Position numbers and translations under genes: made by a program | From: Hormiphora californensis | Lineage: Eukaryota; Ctenophora; Tentaculata; Cydippida; Pleurobrachiidae | Assembly: GCA_020137815.1 (NCBI GenBank) | Contig: CM035359.1 | Span: 2,788,081 to 2,852,080 of the forward strand | Length of the DNA stretch: 64,000 nucleotides | Reading direction: 5' to 3' | Shown: piece by piece, positions 53,307 through 64,000 of the stretch | Numbering within the stretch: the first letter of the stretch is position 1 | Layout: each line of letters begins with the position of its first letter | Notes under the pieces: model-generated | Seen by the model: only the letters and a program-made list of their open reading frames with translations | What the model was told of the DNA's origin: nothing | Database searches by the model: none

Positions 53307-54512
53307 GATATATCAATTCCTTGCCCCAGGGTGACTTCTAGTGAAGGAGATCATGTGAACGTGTGGGTTTTGCTTGTATCAAGCAGAGGTGTAATACTGA
53401 TAAACTCGCGGGAGAGTGGGCGGGTAAAAGACGATCTAAAACTGAGAGTATGTTAGTTTGTGGAGTATGTTTGTTTGTGTGACCATGACAGTTTGTGGTA
53501 TGATGTGATCTGTTTGTGTAACAATCTGCGTATGATAAATGTGGGATCATGACCATAAAAACACGCGTTCTATCTTAATCTAGAGGAGATTTGTGATGAA
53601 ATAAGGTTTAAACTCTTGTTTGTTTATGTATGTGAACTATAAAGACAAACAATTTTGTGAATTTTAACAACCTATGACGGTGGTGGTTTGACAATTTGAC
53701 ACACGTGTCTGTTTCTTAATGCTTTTACATATAGTTTGGTGAAATGGCTACCCTAGTAAACTCTATCTGGTGGCGCCGACCAGTTTTAATTCTCACGACA
53801 GTGCACTCAGATCAGGTCAGTGCCACCATTGAAAGAATCTCGACAAGTATTATATTATAGAGGTAGACTAGGGTAGCCTCACCGAGCGTGTTATTGAAAA
53901 TGATGCTGTGAAGAGGGTAAACTGTTTTGTGGTAGGCGGTAAATGTTAACCAGATCTGTGAGAATTTCGCACTTTTTTGCCCATAACTCAGCCATTTCTT
54001 GACCAATTTGCAAAATCTTTAGCTCATTGGAAAGAGGACATTGAGATCTCTCAAATGAGCTCAAGAAAATGAAAATTGGCGCAAATTGCGCGGCGTGGTG
54101 GCGAAAACGCGCATTTTGCGCCATGACGCCGCACATTTTGTGCCGATTTTAGTTTTATTGGGCTCATTTAAAAGAGCTCAATGTCCTCTTTCCAACGCAC
54201 CCAAGATTTTGTAAATTGGTCAAGAAATGACTGAGTTATGGACAAAAACGTGGTTTTGCACGTACGTTTTCTCTCAGATCTGGTTAACATTTACCGCCTA
54301 CCCTGTTTTGTACAATAAGTGTAGCTTTCAGCTTTTAGTTTGTAAAAGAACAATATCAGTGGTTTTAAGATCGCCATATAAAATGAGTCTTTATCGTTTA
54401 GAGTTTAGAGTTGTAGACCTAATACAGTCAAGTCACGACTGAGGCAGGAGCCAGGAGTGCTATTGGTATACCAGTCAGTTACAAAGTAAAAATCAGTTCA
54501 GTTCAGAAAATA
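53307..54512. other. Intergenic stretch between two convergent genes
   Basis: No exon seen. It contains a foldback MITE (53935-54298); the plus-strand gene ends on its left and the minus-strand RhoGEF ends on its right. Confidence 0.5.
53935..54298. mobile_element. 364-bp foldback MITE, TA target
   Basis: Inverted ends GGCGGTAAATGTTAACCAGA lie between TA dinucleotides (53933-53934, 54299-54300). The arms continue through aatttcttgaccaattt-like and ggaaagaggacattgag sequence; the centre is gcgcaaat/gcgcattttgcgcc. Confidence 0.75.
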
Positions 54513-54684
54513 TTATAAAGTTTCGCACAGAAACGGCGTTTCATCCGTTATTGCTGTTATGGACTTATGGCTCGTTGCCATGATTGGGTTCGTTGCTAGG
54601 ATACTCGTTGCTATGGACCTGGGATCCGTTGTTATGGGACTCGTTGCTATGGACCTGGGATCCGAAACTACTGGTGTCAGTGTG

Positions 54685-57600
54685 TCACTCTCTTCCTCTG
54701 AAAGCATATAGGGTGTGAGAGTCACTCTGCGAGTCTACCACAGGAGTGTATTACCGTCGGAAAGACACAATATGGGGGAAAATGGCCAAAATATTTTACA
54801 GTTTTTTACCATGCAAAGGAAGGTGATGAACAACGGTTTTACTTGGTCTTCTTATGCACACTGTTCCGCCTGTTGGATGCTGTGTTTGGTCGACATCAGA
54901 CAACTCTAACTCTGAACCCTTCGACCTGAAACATGATCAGAGTTCAACTCTAATTGTACTAAGTTCAAAACTTTGACTGTTGTTTTCAGTTTTTAAACTA
55001 GACGTCGGAACGAGAAAACAAAAAGTTGTTTACCTAAGATCAAATTCCTCTAAAGAATCACTAGCCGTACCACCATCGGAAACTCCATAAAACTCTCGTT
55101 CATCAAACAGCCATTCGTCCTCTTCTTCTTGTCTCTGCAGTTCTATTACCCCGGGAGAAGATGGTCGTACCTCCCATCGCTTTCTATCGCCTGGTTGGGT
55201 AATAATTGATGAGCCATACCATAATAACAGATCATAATATTATTGCAATAGTAACACGTTTAATTTGATTGATAGTTGCACTTGTGCATGAGGAGTAAAT
55301 TAGTAAACTACTGGTAAGTGGTAGTCTCCTACCATCAGTAGTAGGGCTTGCTGCTGGTGACAGTGTAGTGCTTCGTGTCATTCTGGGGGACAGTCTCATC
55401 GAGTTGTTGAAGCATGCCTCGAAGGTTGGTGATGGTGGTGGCCGTTCTTCAACAAGACACAAACTGGTCTGCTCAAGGGTTAGGCTCAGGGGTGTCGTTG
55501 TTCTACCCGCCTTAGAATCTACTACCTGGTTCCGGATACAGGTTTTGGAGATATTATAACAATTAGACTTAAAGTATCAGAGTTATAAAAGATTGATGTT
55601 CATTATCTACCTTGTATTGTAGGGGGGGGGGCGCGGGGGAGGTGCAACAGCACAATATCTACCTGTTCCTCTGGTTGCTCGGGTGATTCCCCAACACTCT
55701 CCGATGACCGAGGGTACTGTTGTTCAAAAGTAGTTTCATAGCTTCCACTGCTCTCAGAATTCATCTCGCACGGATTTTGGATAACTACCGAGGGAGAATT
55801 ATCATTGTTTCGTTTATCAAAGGTGGTAGAGTCAAACAATGTCCGAGAGTGCTTTTTCATCTTTTTCTTCCCTCGGCACGGTTTTTGGGGCGGAGTTTTT
55901 GGTGTAAGTTGACGTTGGAGAGAAGGTACTCGAGCGTACTGAAAATAAAACAAAAATGAACTTGCAGATATATAAGAAAACAAACTCCTGAGATACGGTT
56001 GGTGCACTAAAAATTAAACCAGGGAAAATGGAGCTACTCAAATTAAAGTTTCACCTGTCAGGCCAATGCTCTGACAGAATTTTACCTTGTTGATGTTTTC
56101 AAGGAGTTCCAGTAACTTTTTCTGCGCTGCTTCCAAGTTGTTTTTATCCGTATGGGACAAGGGAGTTTTCTCGTTTATGTGCTGTAGAAATACAGGCAAC
56201 CTAAAACATGTGAGTTAGTAAAACTGAAAATATTGGATTCAGAAAGTATTCTGTTGGTCATATTTTGTTTGGTTCTATGATTGTTTATGTTCCTATGATC
56301 ATGTATCTACAGTACTAGACGTTTACCGTTGCAATCGTTGTATCGGTTTCTCAAATAAACGTTTCACGGACTCTAAATGGTTTATATCTGCCTCCCAGAG
56401 CAGTACACGGAATTCTTCGGATGATGCTTCTAACGCAAGCAGCACTTGAAGACTTGTTTCCTGTTTCAGAAGATAATAAAAGTAGGAATTGGATGATTAA
56501 ACAAAGATTTTCTGATTTATCAGAGAATCTTTGTTTAATCACCCAATTCCTACTTTTATAAACTAAACAGGCGTCATTAACTGAATTGAGGTACGAGGTA
56601 TTCGTTCTTTATAGCATCCAATTGCCCTTAAGTACCTGTTTTATGACGAAGGGAACGTAGCAAGCGAAATGTGGTATCACTCGTAGTAGGAGTCTGCCAA
56701 CTTCAACTTTCTCTAAATGCTAAAAAGGGCGGATGTTAAGATGCAAGATAATATTGCACTGTCTGCCAGTGCACGTGTGCTGCCTGAAGAAATCAAAAAG
56801 TATGCAAATAGGGATCTCTTTGAATTTGAGTTTAATTCTATAGCTTTCTGCCCGCAACAATGAAATATGTAAGTCAGTGCAGTCAGTGTATGATAGAAAA
56901 TTTACACTCTCAGCACTCTCAGCTATTATACTGTTTGACACACACCTGAGAAGAAAGGAGGCTGGAGCAAGAGAGAATAAAACTGCAATTTAAAGCTCAT
57001 CAACATTTAAATGAGTTTCGTATCAAGACTCCAATGATAGCAAAAAGTAAGACACATCTCAGAGCACACAGTGGTTTTTAGGTGGACATACGAAAAACAA
57101 TTTTTTTTCTAAAAATGGTTCTATCCGATAGGGTATACCGGGGTAATTTGGACGGTGGGGCAATGTGGTCACAGGACGGGGCAATGTGGACTAGTGATTT
57201 ATATGGTCAGTTTAAATTACGTCTGTACAAATTAGCAATTTTTTTCAAATAGGCTTATTGGTATGATAACTAATTGTGTAGAGAATTCTTAATACCTTAT
57301 CTGGTCAGAAAGTAACTAAATGATCATTATCTGAAGGAACGAAGTCAATATCTGTTGTGGAGCCGGAGATATAAGTGCAAACTTTTGTGGAGCACATTTT
57401 TTGTGGAGCAGGGCTGTAGTGGCCACATTTTAATTTCTAAAATTCTGGTTTTTTTATTGAAGCATCTAGTTAATAAGACGAATATTTTCTGACATTTTTT
57501 TTCCAAAATGGAGGCCCAACTAATGTGGAGCTGGGCTATTTTGACCAAATTTTTGGCTTTAAGCTGGCCCAACCGGGGTGTAACGTTCCGATAGAATCAT

Positions 57601-60600
57601 GCGATTTTCACAAGAGTTAACTCCATGCAATTTTTGATTTTTTAGACTTGAATTTTATACTCAAAACTGTCCAACCGATGTGGAGCTGGCTTTTGAAAAA
57701 GACGGTCTAAAATCTAAAGATTTATTAATTAATGTATTTTTCAAAACTTGGTCAAAATACCACAATATAAAATATGTAGTATCATTTTGTGTCAATAATA
57801 TCGGAGATGATGTATGTTTCCACCTTGTGGAGCATGCTAAATTGTTATTCGGCCCAACTGTGTGGAGCCAAGTGGTTTTAAACGATTAAAAACACTCCAC
57901 ACGGTTGGACATTGAGTTTTATTCCCTGAATTCATCATAGGTTGCTCTTATAACCAATTATGTGCACTAATAAAATAATTAAAACCTGAAAATCGGCCCA
58001 ACCAGTGTGGATCTAACACTAATTGAGCGCCATACATGCAGCACTCTGTATTGGAAATGAACTTTAATTGATTAAACTACGATACAAATCGAGATTTAAT
58101 CAATTTTAGGTCATTTATTGGCTTGATAAACGATATCCCAACCATGTGGAGCCTCTTGATATATCTTTGCCCAACCATGAGGAGCTATCTATAGCCCTAT
58201 AGGGCAAAATGGGTAGGATTACTCTAAATAAACTTACGGGCCCCTCATAGGCTATTCTTCAGTGCTCCACACGGTTGGGCTGGATGTTTCGCATTGTTTA
58301 CTAGTTCAAATTGTTTATTACTTTACCCTTCGATGAAATAATGATAAAGTATTCGTAAAAATGCTTCAATATCATTATATTTAGTAATTTCGAACCTCCT
58401 TACTTAAAACTAAGGCTCCACTCGGTTGGGCCATCCATTTTTGAATGGAAATCATTTTTATAGTTAGTAAATAGCAAGTACAACCGTTTTATATGATATT
58501 TGGTGACTATAAATTTGAAACAATGGCAATAAAAATCAATTTTGTGATATTATTTTCCCTATTACTTACTTAAAAACTTGCTCCACACTGGTTGGGCTCG
58601 CAAAACTTAAAAACGCTACTAAGTTCAATAAGTTGAATGTTTTCGAATATATTCCCGTTGTAAGGTCGTAAAAATTTGCTTATTATTTTAGCTAAATATA
58701 GCTTCGAAAATCAGTCACTCTTTTCATGATTGCTCCACATAGGTTGGGCGTCAAAACCGGCCCAACCAGGGGTTTGTCGATTCCTTGATTGATTGCTAAT
58801 GGATCTGGCTTAAAAAATATGAAAAATATTTGATAATTATTTCTCTATGGAGATTTCATTAAAGCCTGGTTTCTCCTCGTCATAGGCTCCACATCGGTTG
58901 GACCATGAAGTATTTTATCGGTTGAAACTTTTAAGCATAGTATTTGGGTTATAATACCCAAATTTGGATGTCTCAATTGCTCCACATGTCGCTGGGCATT
59001 GGTTTTAGTAATGACAGTCATAAAATTATGACTGAGGCACTCTGAAAAGTGTACAGACGTAATTTAAACTGACCATATGGGACTTTTAAATTGTGGTGTT
59101 TAGTGTGGAATAACGAAAAATGACGACTTTAAAGTTTAACTTATTCGGAACTATTATGTAATTTAATTAAATTACCCGGTGGCCGGTGCACTGTAAAAAT
59201 TTTAGATAAACTGGTCAAAATGTCTAATAAAAATTAACTTAATTTTCAGATTTAAAAAAAAATTGATGTTCATTATCTCCCGGGCCTCTTTTATGGGGTG
59301 TTTCCCCAACACTCTCCATGATGGGGGTACTTTGTTCAAGGTAGTTTATAGCTCCCCTGCTCTCAAATTTTCATTCGCACGGATTTTGGATCACCACAGA
59401 GGGAGAATTGTTGTTTGTTATCAAAGGTGGTAGAGCAAAAAAATGTCCGAGGGGCTTTTTCATCTTTTCCTTCCCCGGGCACGGTTTTTTGGGTGGAGTT
59501 TTTGGTGAAATTAGTTGGAAAGAAGGTACTCGAGCGTCTGAAAATAATCAAAATGAACTTGCAGATATAAGAAAACAAACTCCTGAGATACGGTTGGTGC
59601 ACTAAAAATTAAACCAGGGAAAATGGAGCTACTCAAATTTAAGTTTCACCTGTCAGACTCAGGCCAATGCTCTGACCACGGTTCTCGTGTGCTCTGGGCT
59701 TATTTGAAAGAAATAATGATAGGGCCATGCCAATGCTCTGACAGAATTTTACCTTGTTGATGTTTTCAAGGAGTTCCAGTAACTTTCTCTGTGCTGCTTC
59801 CAAGTTGTTTTTATCCGTATGGGACAAGGGAGTTTTCTCGTTTATGTGCTGTAGAAATACAGGCAACCTAAAACATGTGAGTTAGTAAAACTGAATATAT
59901 TGGATTCAGAAAGTATTCTGTTGGTCATATTTTGTTTGGTTCTATGATTGTTTATGTTCCTATGATCATGTATCTACAGTACTAGACGTTTACCGTTGCA
60001 ATCGTTGTATCGGTTTCTCAAATAATCGTTTCACGGACTCTAAATGGTTTATATCTGCCTCCCAGAGCAGTACACGGAATTCTTCGGATGATGCTTCTAA
60101 CGCAAGCAGCACTTGAAGACTTGTTTCCTGTTTCAGAAGATAATAAAAGTAGGAATTGGATGATTAAACAAAGATTTTCTGATTTATCAGAGAATCTTTG
60201 TTTAATCACCCAATTCCTACTTTTATAAACTAAACAGGCGTCATTAACTGAATTGAGGTACGAGGTATTCGTTCTTTATAGCATCCAATTGCCCTTAAGT
60301 ACCTGTTTTATGACGAAGGGAACGTAGCAAGCGAAATGTGGTATCACTCGTAGTAGGAGTCTGCCAACTTCAACTTTCTCTAAATGCTAAAAAGGGCGGA
60401 TGTTAAGATGCAAGATAATATTGCACTGTCTGCCAGTGCACGTGTGCTGCCTGAAGAAATCAAAAAGTATGCAAATAGGGATCTCTTTGAATTTGAGTTT
60501 AATTCTATAGCTTTCTGCCCGCAACAATGAAATATGTAAGTCAGTGCAGTCAGTGTATGATAGAAAATTTACACTCTCAGCACTCTCAGCTATTATACTG

Positions 60601-63246
60601 TTTGACACACACCTGAGAAGAAAGGAGGCTGGAGCAAGAGAGAATAAAACTGCAATTTAAAGCTCATCAACATTTAAATGAGTTTCGTATCAAGACTCCA
60701 ATGATAGCAAAAAGTAAGACACATCTCAGAGCACACAGTGGTTTTTAGGTGGACATACGAAAAACAATTTTTTTTCTAAAAATGGTTCTATCCGATAGGG
60801 TATACCGGGGTAATTTGGACGGTGGGGCAATGTGGTCACAGGACGGGGCAATGTGGACTAGTGATTTATATATAAATCCACACTAAACACCACAATTTAA
60901 AAGTCCCATATATATGGGACTTTTAAATTGTGGTGTTTAGTGTGGAATAACGAAAAATGACGACTTTAAAGTTTAACTTTATTTCGGTAAACTTAATTAT
61001 GATAATTATTTAAATTAAGGGTCAGAATTTCACAATATGATATTTTTCTATCCAGTTTCATCATCAAAATGACATTAGCTTTCGATTTAATTAGCTAATT
61101 AGCATTTTAATGAAGCGGGGCAATTCGGACAATTTGGGGCAATTCGGACGAAAAAATCGGGGGCAATTCGGTCATAAACCAGATTGCCCCATGGGGCAAT
61201 TTGGACTAGACCAAATTGCCCCACGGGGCAAATTGGTTAAGACAAATTGGCCTCATGGCGCCATTATAATCGTTTCTATGGAAACCATAGACAACCTACT
61301 TTCATAATTATCCTATTCAATCAATATAGATGGCTAAAAGTGAGTAAATAGACCAAAAAAATAGAAAAAAGGCGCATTTTACAACCAATTCTCTGGTTGC
61401 CAAGGTGATAAGTCAATCCATGGTGTGGTATTCGACAAACCAAATTAATAGGGTGCTCCAGAATATCTAGGACTGGTACTTTGATGACCAAAAGTAGTGT
61501 TATATCATGATAATGATCCTTGTGCAGCTGATAAAACAAAAATAAAGGGATAAATTACAGGCTAACTTAGAGCAATAGGCATACATTTGATAACCAAAGC
61601 CACTGATTGGCTAGTCATGGCTGGTAACTGAAGGCATTCTGATCGTCTCATTGTGATTCACAATCATGTTTAAATCATCGATAGTCTAATAATACGGATG
61701 TAATGGGTGAATTTGGAGCAAGAAAATAGTACATTACTGCAAATTCGCCGGTTGCTATGGTAACAAACTCCGTTGCTATAGCAACCCCAAAGAATTGCAT
61801 TGAGTGGGAATCAGCCACGAACATGATTTATTAGACTGGATCCCCATAATAGAAATTTCTGGCCTTGTAAGCACCTAAAAACACAGACACCATTCCTTTG
61901 AAAACCGTAGCTTTATTTGTGGCTTTTTAATCTTTGATGTCGATTTTCTCAAAAACCCTATTCGGGATTAGATTAAATCTTTTTCAAATCGACTAGGCTA
62001 ATCCTGAGCTTTCGAAAATGCACCCTATTGATATAGATTTGATGAACACTTAATTTTTTGGTTAATTAGGCTAATTACTACTTAATTAACTAATTTTGAA
62101 AAAAGGAATAGCAAGGGATACTAAATTACTAGATGACTGAAAAGTTTGAAATCGATATCTCAAAAACTGTGGCTACAATCTAAGTTTGTCCGAATAGCCC
62201 CAACCTCGGTCTGATTTACATCGCAGATTTACAGCTGGGGCAATGTGGTGTGTCGCGGTCACGTGACTGAATGCGCGCATTGTGATTGGTGTAGAAGCCA
62301 CTAGTCCAAATTGCCCCGTGTCTCGCGATCAAAAATATTCCGACTTACCTTCATTAACAAGGTTAATTAGCTAATTAAAAGTTATGTTTTCGATTCAAAT
62401 TTGTTCTGAGGCTCAAGATAAAGGTTCAGTTGCACAAATTGAGTAGCTAACTAATTGATTAAGTAAATTAATGGCTCTTGAAATACCAATTGAATGCCAA
62501 AACCGTCCAAATTACCCCGGTATACCCTAGATACTAGTCCATAGAGTTGTATGACATGCGACCCACCGATTGATTGCTTCAGAATCGATGCGTTATTTGA
62601 GTTTTTCGTCATTATAGAAGCACGTTAGTATAGGGATTAGATGCTCGAGCATCTAATCCCTTAGATACTAACGTGCTTCTATAATTGATTACACATCATT
62701 TGATGATCATATTGTGATGATCATGTTCTGCACATACGCCTGTTACACGAATACACGAGTTCCTCTAAAATACGACACGTACATCATGCAGCACACTGAT
62801 TGATCTCACTCACCTGGTCACCCCGTTGTATTGCTGTCTTTATGGAGGTATTGAGAAGGGATATAACCCTGTTACTGGCGTAAATAATGTCCTGTAAAGA
62901 TGTGCTGTAAAGGGGTGTGGGACACACACTTCTGGGATGGTTCCAGATATATTTCTGATGTTACCATGGTAACAACATCTTTTGTAGTTATCAAACTTCT
63001 TATGAAGTAATACTTGAATTAAATGAATATAGTTTGATTTCTCTTGAACAAATGATTACTGCAATCCCAGTAACTCCTATAATACCTTGAGTTCTCCAAA
63101 GGTCTTGGTATGCTCTGCAGGGGTTAGCAATAAAGATCCGTTAAGGGGAAGTTCTACCGACTCTCTGAGATTAACCAGATGGTGATTGTAAACTATTTCA
63201 GTTTGTAGAAGCTCCTCGATCAGACTACAACGACCCCTTTGCCGGT
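54685..63246 (-). CDS. RhoGEF (DH-domain) protein, N terminus outside window
   Basis: Minus-strand exons: 63246-63086, 62891-62814, (60386-60303, 60127-59994, 59867-59753 or their copies) 56719-56636, 56460-56327, 56200-56086, 55938-55611, 55518-55333, 55190-55034, 54697-54685. DH conserved region 1 is SLIEELLQTEIVYNHHLVNL, then LLTPAEHTKTFGEL. The middle is DIIYASNRVISLLNTSIKTA and VGRLLLRVIPHFACYVPFV; the conserved helix reads FEKPIQRLQRLPVFLQHINE, then LLELLENINK. DH domains catalyse GDP release from Rho-family GTPases. What follows is a Ser/Pro-rich tail (RQLTPKTPPQKP) and an acidic block (RQEEEDEWLFDEREFYG); I see no PH domain, which normally follows DH. The terminal exon fits by phase with a stop at 54685, but its other frame stays open to 54513. 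Confidence 0.82.
56476..56561. other. Hairpin in a RhoGEF intron (repeated at 60143-60228)
   Basis: Arms aaagtaggaattgg(a)tgatt and aaacaaagatt with their complements around a short loop; both duplicates keep it. Confidence 0.7.
57131..57200. mobile_element. Left end of the GGGTATACC element (truncated copy)
   Basis: Starts GGGTATACCGGGGTAATTTG after TA (57129-57130), same as the complete element at 60798. It is interrupted at 57201 by another element and never reaches a right end. Confidence 0.7.
57201..59078. mobile_element. 1.88-kb TIR element with inverted arrays of a CCCAACC..TGTGGAGC motif
   Basis: 28-bp perfect inverted ends (ATATGGTCAGTTTAAATTAC...) at 57201-57228 and 59051-59078; the outer ATAT may be the target duplication. 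Inside, about 20 copies of a bipartite motif: mostly CCCAACC-(2-4)-TGTGGAGC up to about 58180, mostly the complement GCTCCACA-(2-4)-GGTTGGG from 58260 on, spaced roughly 60-170 bases. No convincing transposase. It interrupts the GGGTATACC element. Confidence 0.75.
59753..60386 (-). CDS. Second copy of three RhoGEF DH exons
   Basis: Exons 60386-60303, 60127-59994 and 59867-59753 repeat 56719-56636, 56460-56327 and 56200-56086 at an exact offset of 3667 bases. The translation is almost identical (AAQRKLLELL against AAQKKLLELL). The block starts and ends in phase 0 (333 bases, 111 codons), so either copy, or both, can splice in frame. The following tail exon (copy at about 59280-59531) is decayed, with frameshifts and stops. 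Confidence 0.8.
60798..62527. mobile_element. 1.73-kb TA-flanked TIR element (GGGTATACCGGGG ends)
   Basis: Inverted ends GGGTATACCGGGGTAATTTG (about 26 bp) between TA duplications (60796-60797, 62528-62529). Subterminal and internal repeats of ggggcaattcgga / ggggcaatgtgg, and complementary ttgcccc toward the right. No transposase seen, so non-autonomous; Tc1/mariner-like by its TA target. Confidence 0.75.
60880..60946. other. Near-perfect hairpin inside the GGGTATACC element
   Basis: ccacactaaacaccacaatt with the following aaaagtccc pairs with its complement around atatat. The truncated duplicate at 59075 has only the right arm. Confidence 0.75.
62613..62683. mobile_element. Small hairpin MITE
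   Basis: Arms tatagaagcacgttagta and gattagatgctcgagcatct form an almost perfect palindrome of about 70 bases with TA at both ends. Confidence 0.6.
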
Positions 63247-63252
63247 CTAGAC

Positions 63253-63411
63253 ATCGGCCACACGGTCCGGGCCTCCCATCATCACTGAACAGGGAAGGGT
63301 GCATTTATAACCATGGGAACCACCCAGTAACCAACCCTGTAGCCATGGTAACCACGGACTACTCACTACACGGTCCGGGTTGCCCATCTTCACTGAACAG
63401 GGAAGGGTGCA
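63253..63411. repeat. Direct repeat upstream of the first RhoGEF exon seen
   Basis: cacggtccgggcctcccatc...actgaacagggaagggtgca at 63253-63303 recurs, slightly changed, at 63369-63411. Confidence 0.7.
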
Positions 63412-64000
63412 GACTTGAAGAAAAGTTAGACTGAAAACAGCCATGATCCAACTTAAGAAAGCGATGTTTTAAATTTAAAAAAGAACAGCCTTTCAATGTA
63501 AAAAGCACACCGTAAAGAAAAATGTACAAAAAACTGAAACGAATCTGAATGAAAGACTGAAAGAGACTCTGTAGGATAAGGGACACTGGAGTCTGGACAA
63601 CCAGCAGAGTTAGGTGTTGACAGTGTGTGCAGTAAAAATTTAACACGAAAAAAGGATGCAACAATTCGACTGTTCAAGAACATACTGTTCTCTATAGTTT
63701 CTCTATAGCTGTTCAAGAGAGCAGTTATAGAGAAAACATCTCCGGAATTTTACAAAATTAACACAATATGAACATATAGTATGCGTAAGACATTTCTTTT
63801 GTACTTTGGACAATGTAATATAGACCTGAATTATGCCGGACATGGTCCATAAGAGTGCTGGAAAAACAACAACTGACCGAAACATTAAACATATTTTGTA
63901 CTTGCTCACCACTTCTCTGCTACTCCGACCCTCACAGAGCGTCATTTTATTAAATAAAACGCAGTGTGACTCCAACTCTTCAATGACTTACTTCAAGAAA
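63412..64000. other. No gene recognised at the right edge
   Basis: Probably intron or upstream sequence of the RhoGEF gene; several minus-strand open frames exist, but none matches a known family or shows convincing splice sites. Confidence 0.4.

Larger units (their letters stand above)
55589..60990. repeat. Tandem segmental duplication covering RhoGEF exons
   Basis: Copy 1 about 55589-59160, copy 2 about 59261-60990. The copies are near-identical over the DH exons (offset 3667), diverged toward the left end, and differ by a 72-base insertion at about 59656-59727 and a 1.87-kb element present only in copy 1. Confidence 0.85.

Noticed and set aside
56351-56542. Frames repeated at 60018-60209 and 56720-56941/60387-60608
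   Set aside because: Intron read-through or wrong-frame shadows of the duplicated RhoGEF exons, identical because of the duplication.

Overview
The window is animal nuclear DNA: spliced genes with many GT-AG introns, metazoan-specific domain combinations (MICAL, POU homeobox, galactose-3-O-sulfotransferase, DH-type RhoGEF), dense CT/GA microsatellites, minisatellites and foldback DNA transposons. Introns rich in TTAATTAATTAA and a POU-I-like factor would suit an early-branching invertebrate such as a sponge; this is a weak inference. A 100-base N gap (28881-28980) and homopolymer-rich, indel-noisy stretches mark a draft assembly.

Layout. (1) 39-24089, plus strand: the 3' 36 exons I could reconstruct of a MICAL-family gene, FMO - CH - LIM - linker - bMERB, ending at a stop and followed by AATAAA. 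Its introns hold a 789-bp foldback MITE, a 1.1-kb 16-bp minisatellite, a 2.25-kb TTAA-flanked piggyBac-type foldback, small TA-flanked MITEs and, in the largest intron, a complete oppositely oriented sulfotransferase gene (10553-13139) with its own promoter-like block. (2) 24090-33432: no gene recognised; CT repeats, a second copy of the 789-bp MITE, the N gap and several CCAAT/CACGTG clusters. (3) 33433-37389, plus: ten exons of a POU-homeobox transcription factor, lacking its first exon(s) and the last homeodomain exon. (4) 37390-46240: X-box-like repeats, strong hairpins and a ~4-kb inverted repeat with a head-to-head minisatellite core. (5) 46241-47158: an intact single-exon LINE-ORF1-like gene. 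(6) 47159-52684: repeats, a T/A-rich foldback and a noisy tandem duplication. (7) 52685-53306, plus: the last two exons of an unrecognised gene. (8) 54685-63246, minus: a RhoGEF whose second DH half is present twice, in a ~3.67-kb tandem duplication carrying two TIR elements.

MICAL and the RhoGEF both act on actin regulation in animals, but nothing here shows that they are co-regulated. The most unusual observations are: three genes in which the productive 3' splice site is preceded by tandem copies of itself, each upstream copy leading to an in-frame stop; a foldback element carrying about 20 copies of a CCCAACC-N-TGTGGAGC motif whose orientation mostly flips at mid-element; the in-frame duplicable DH exons; and the palindromic minisatellite.
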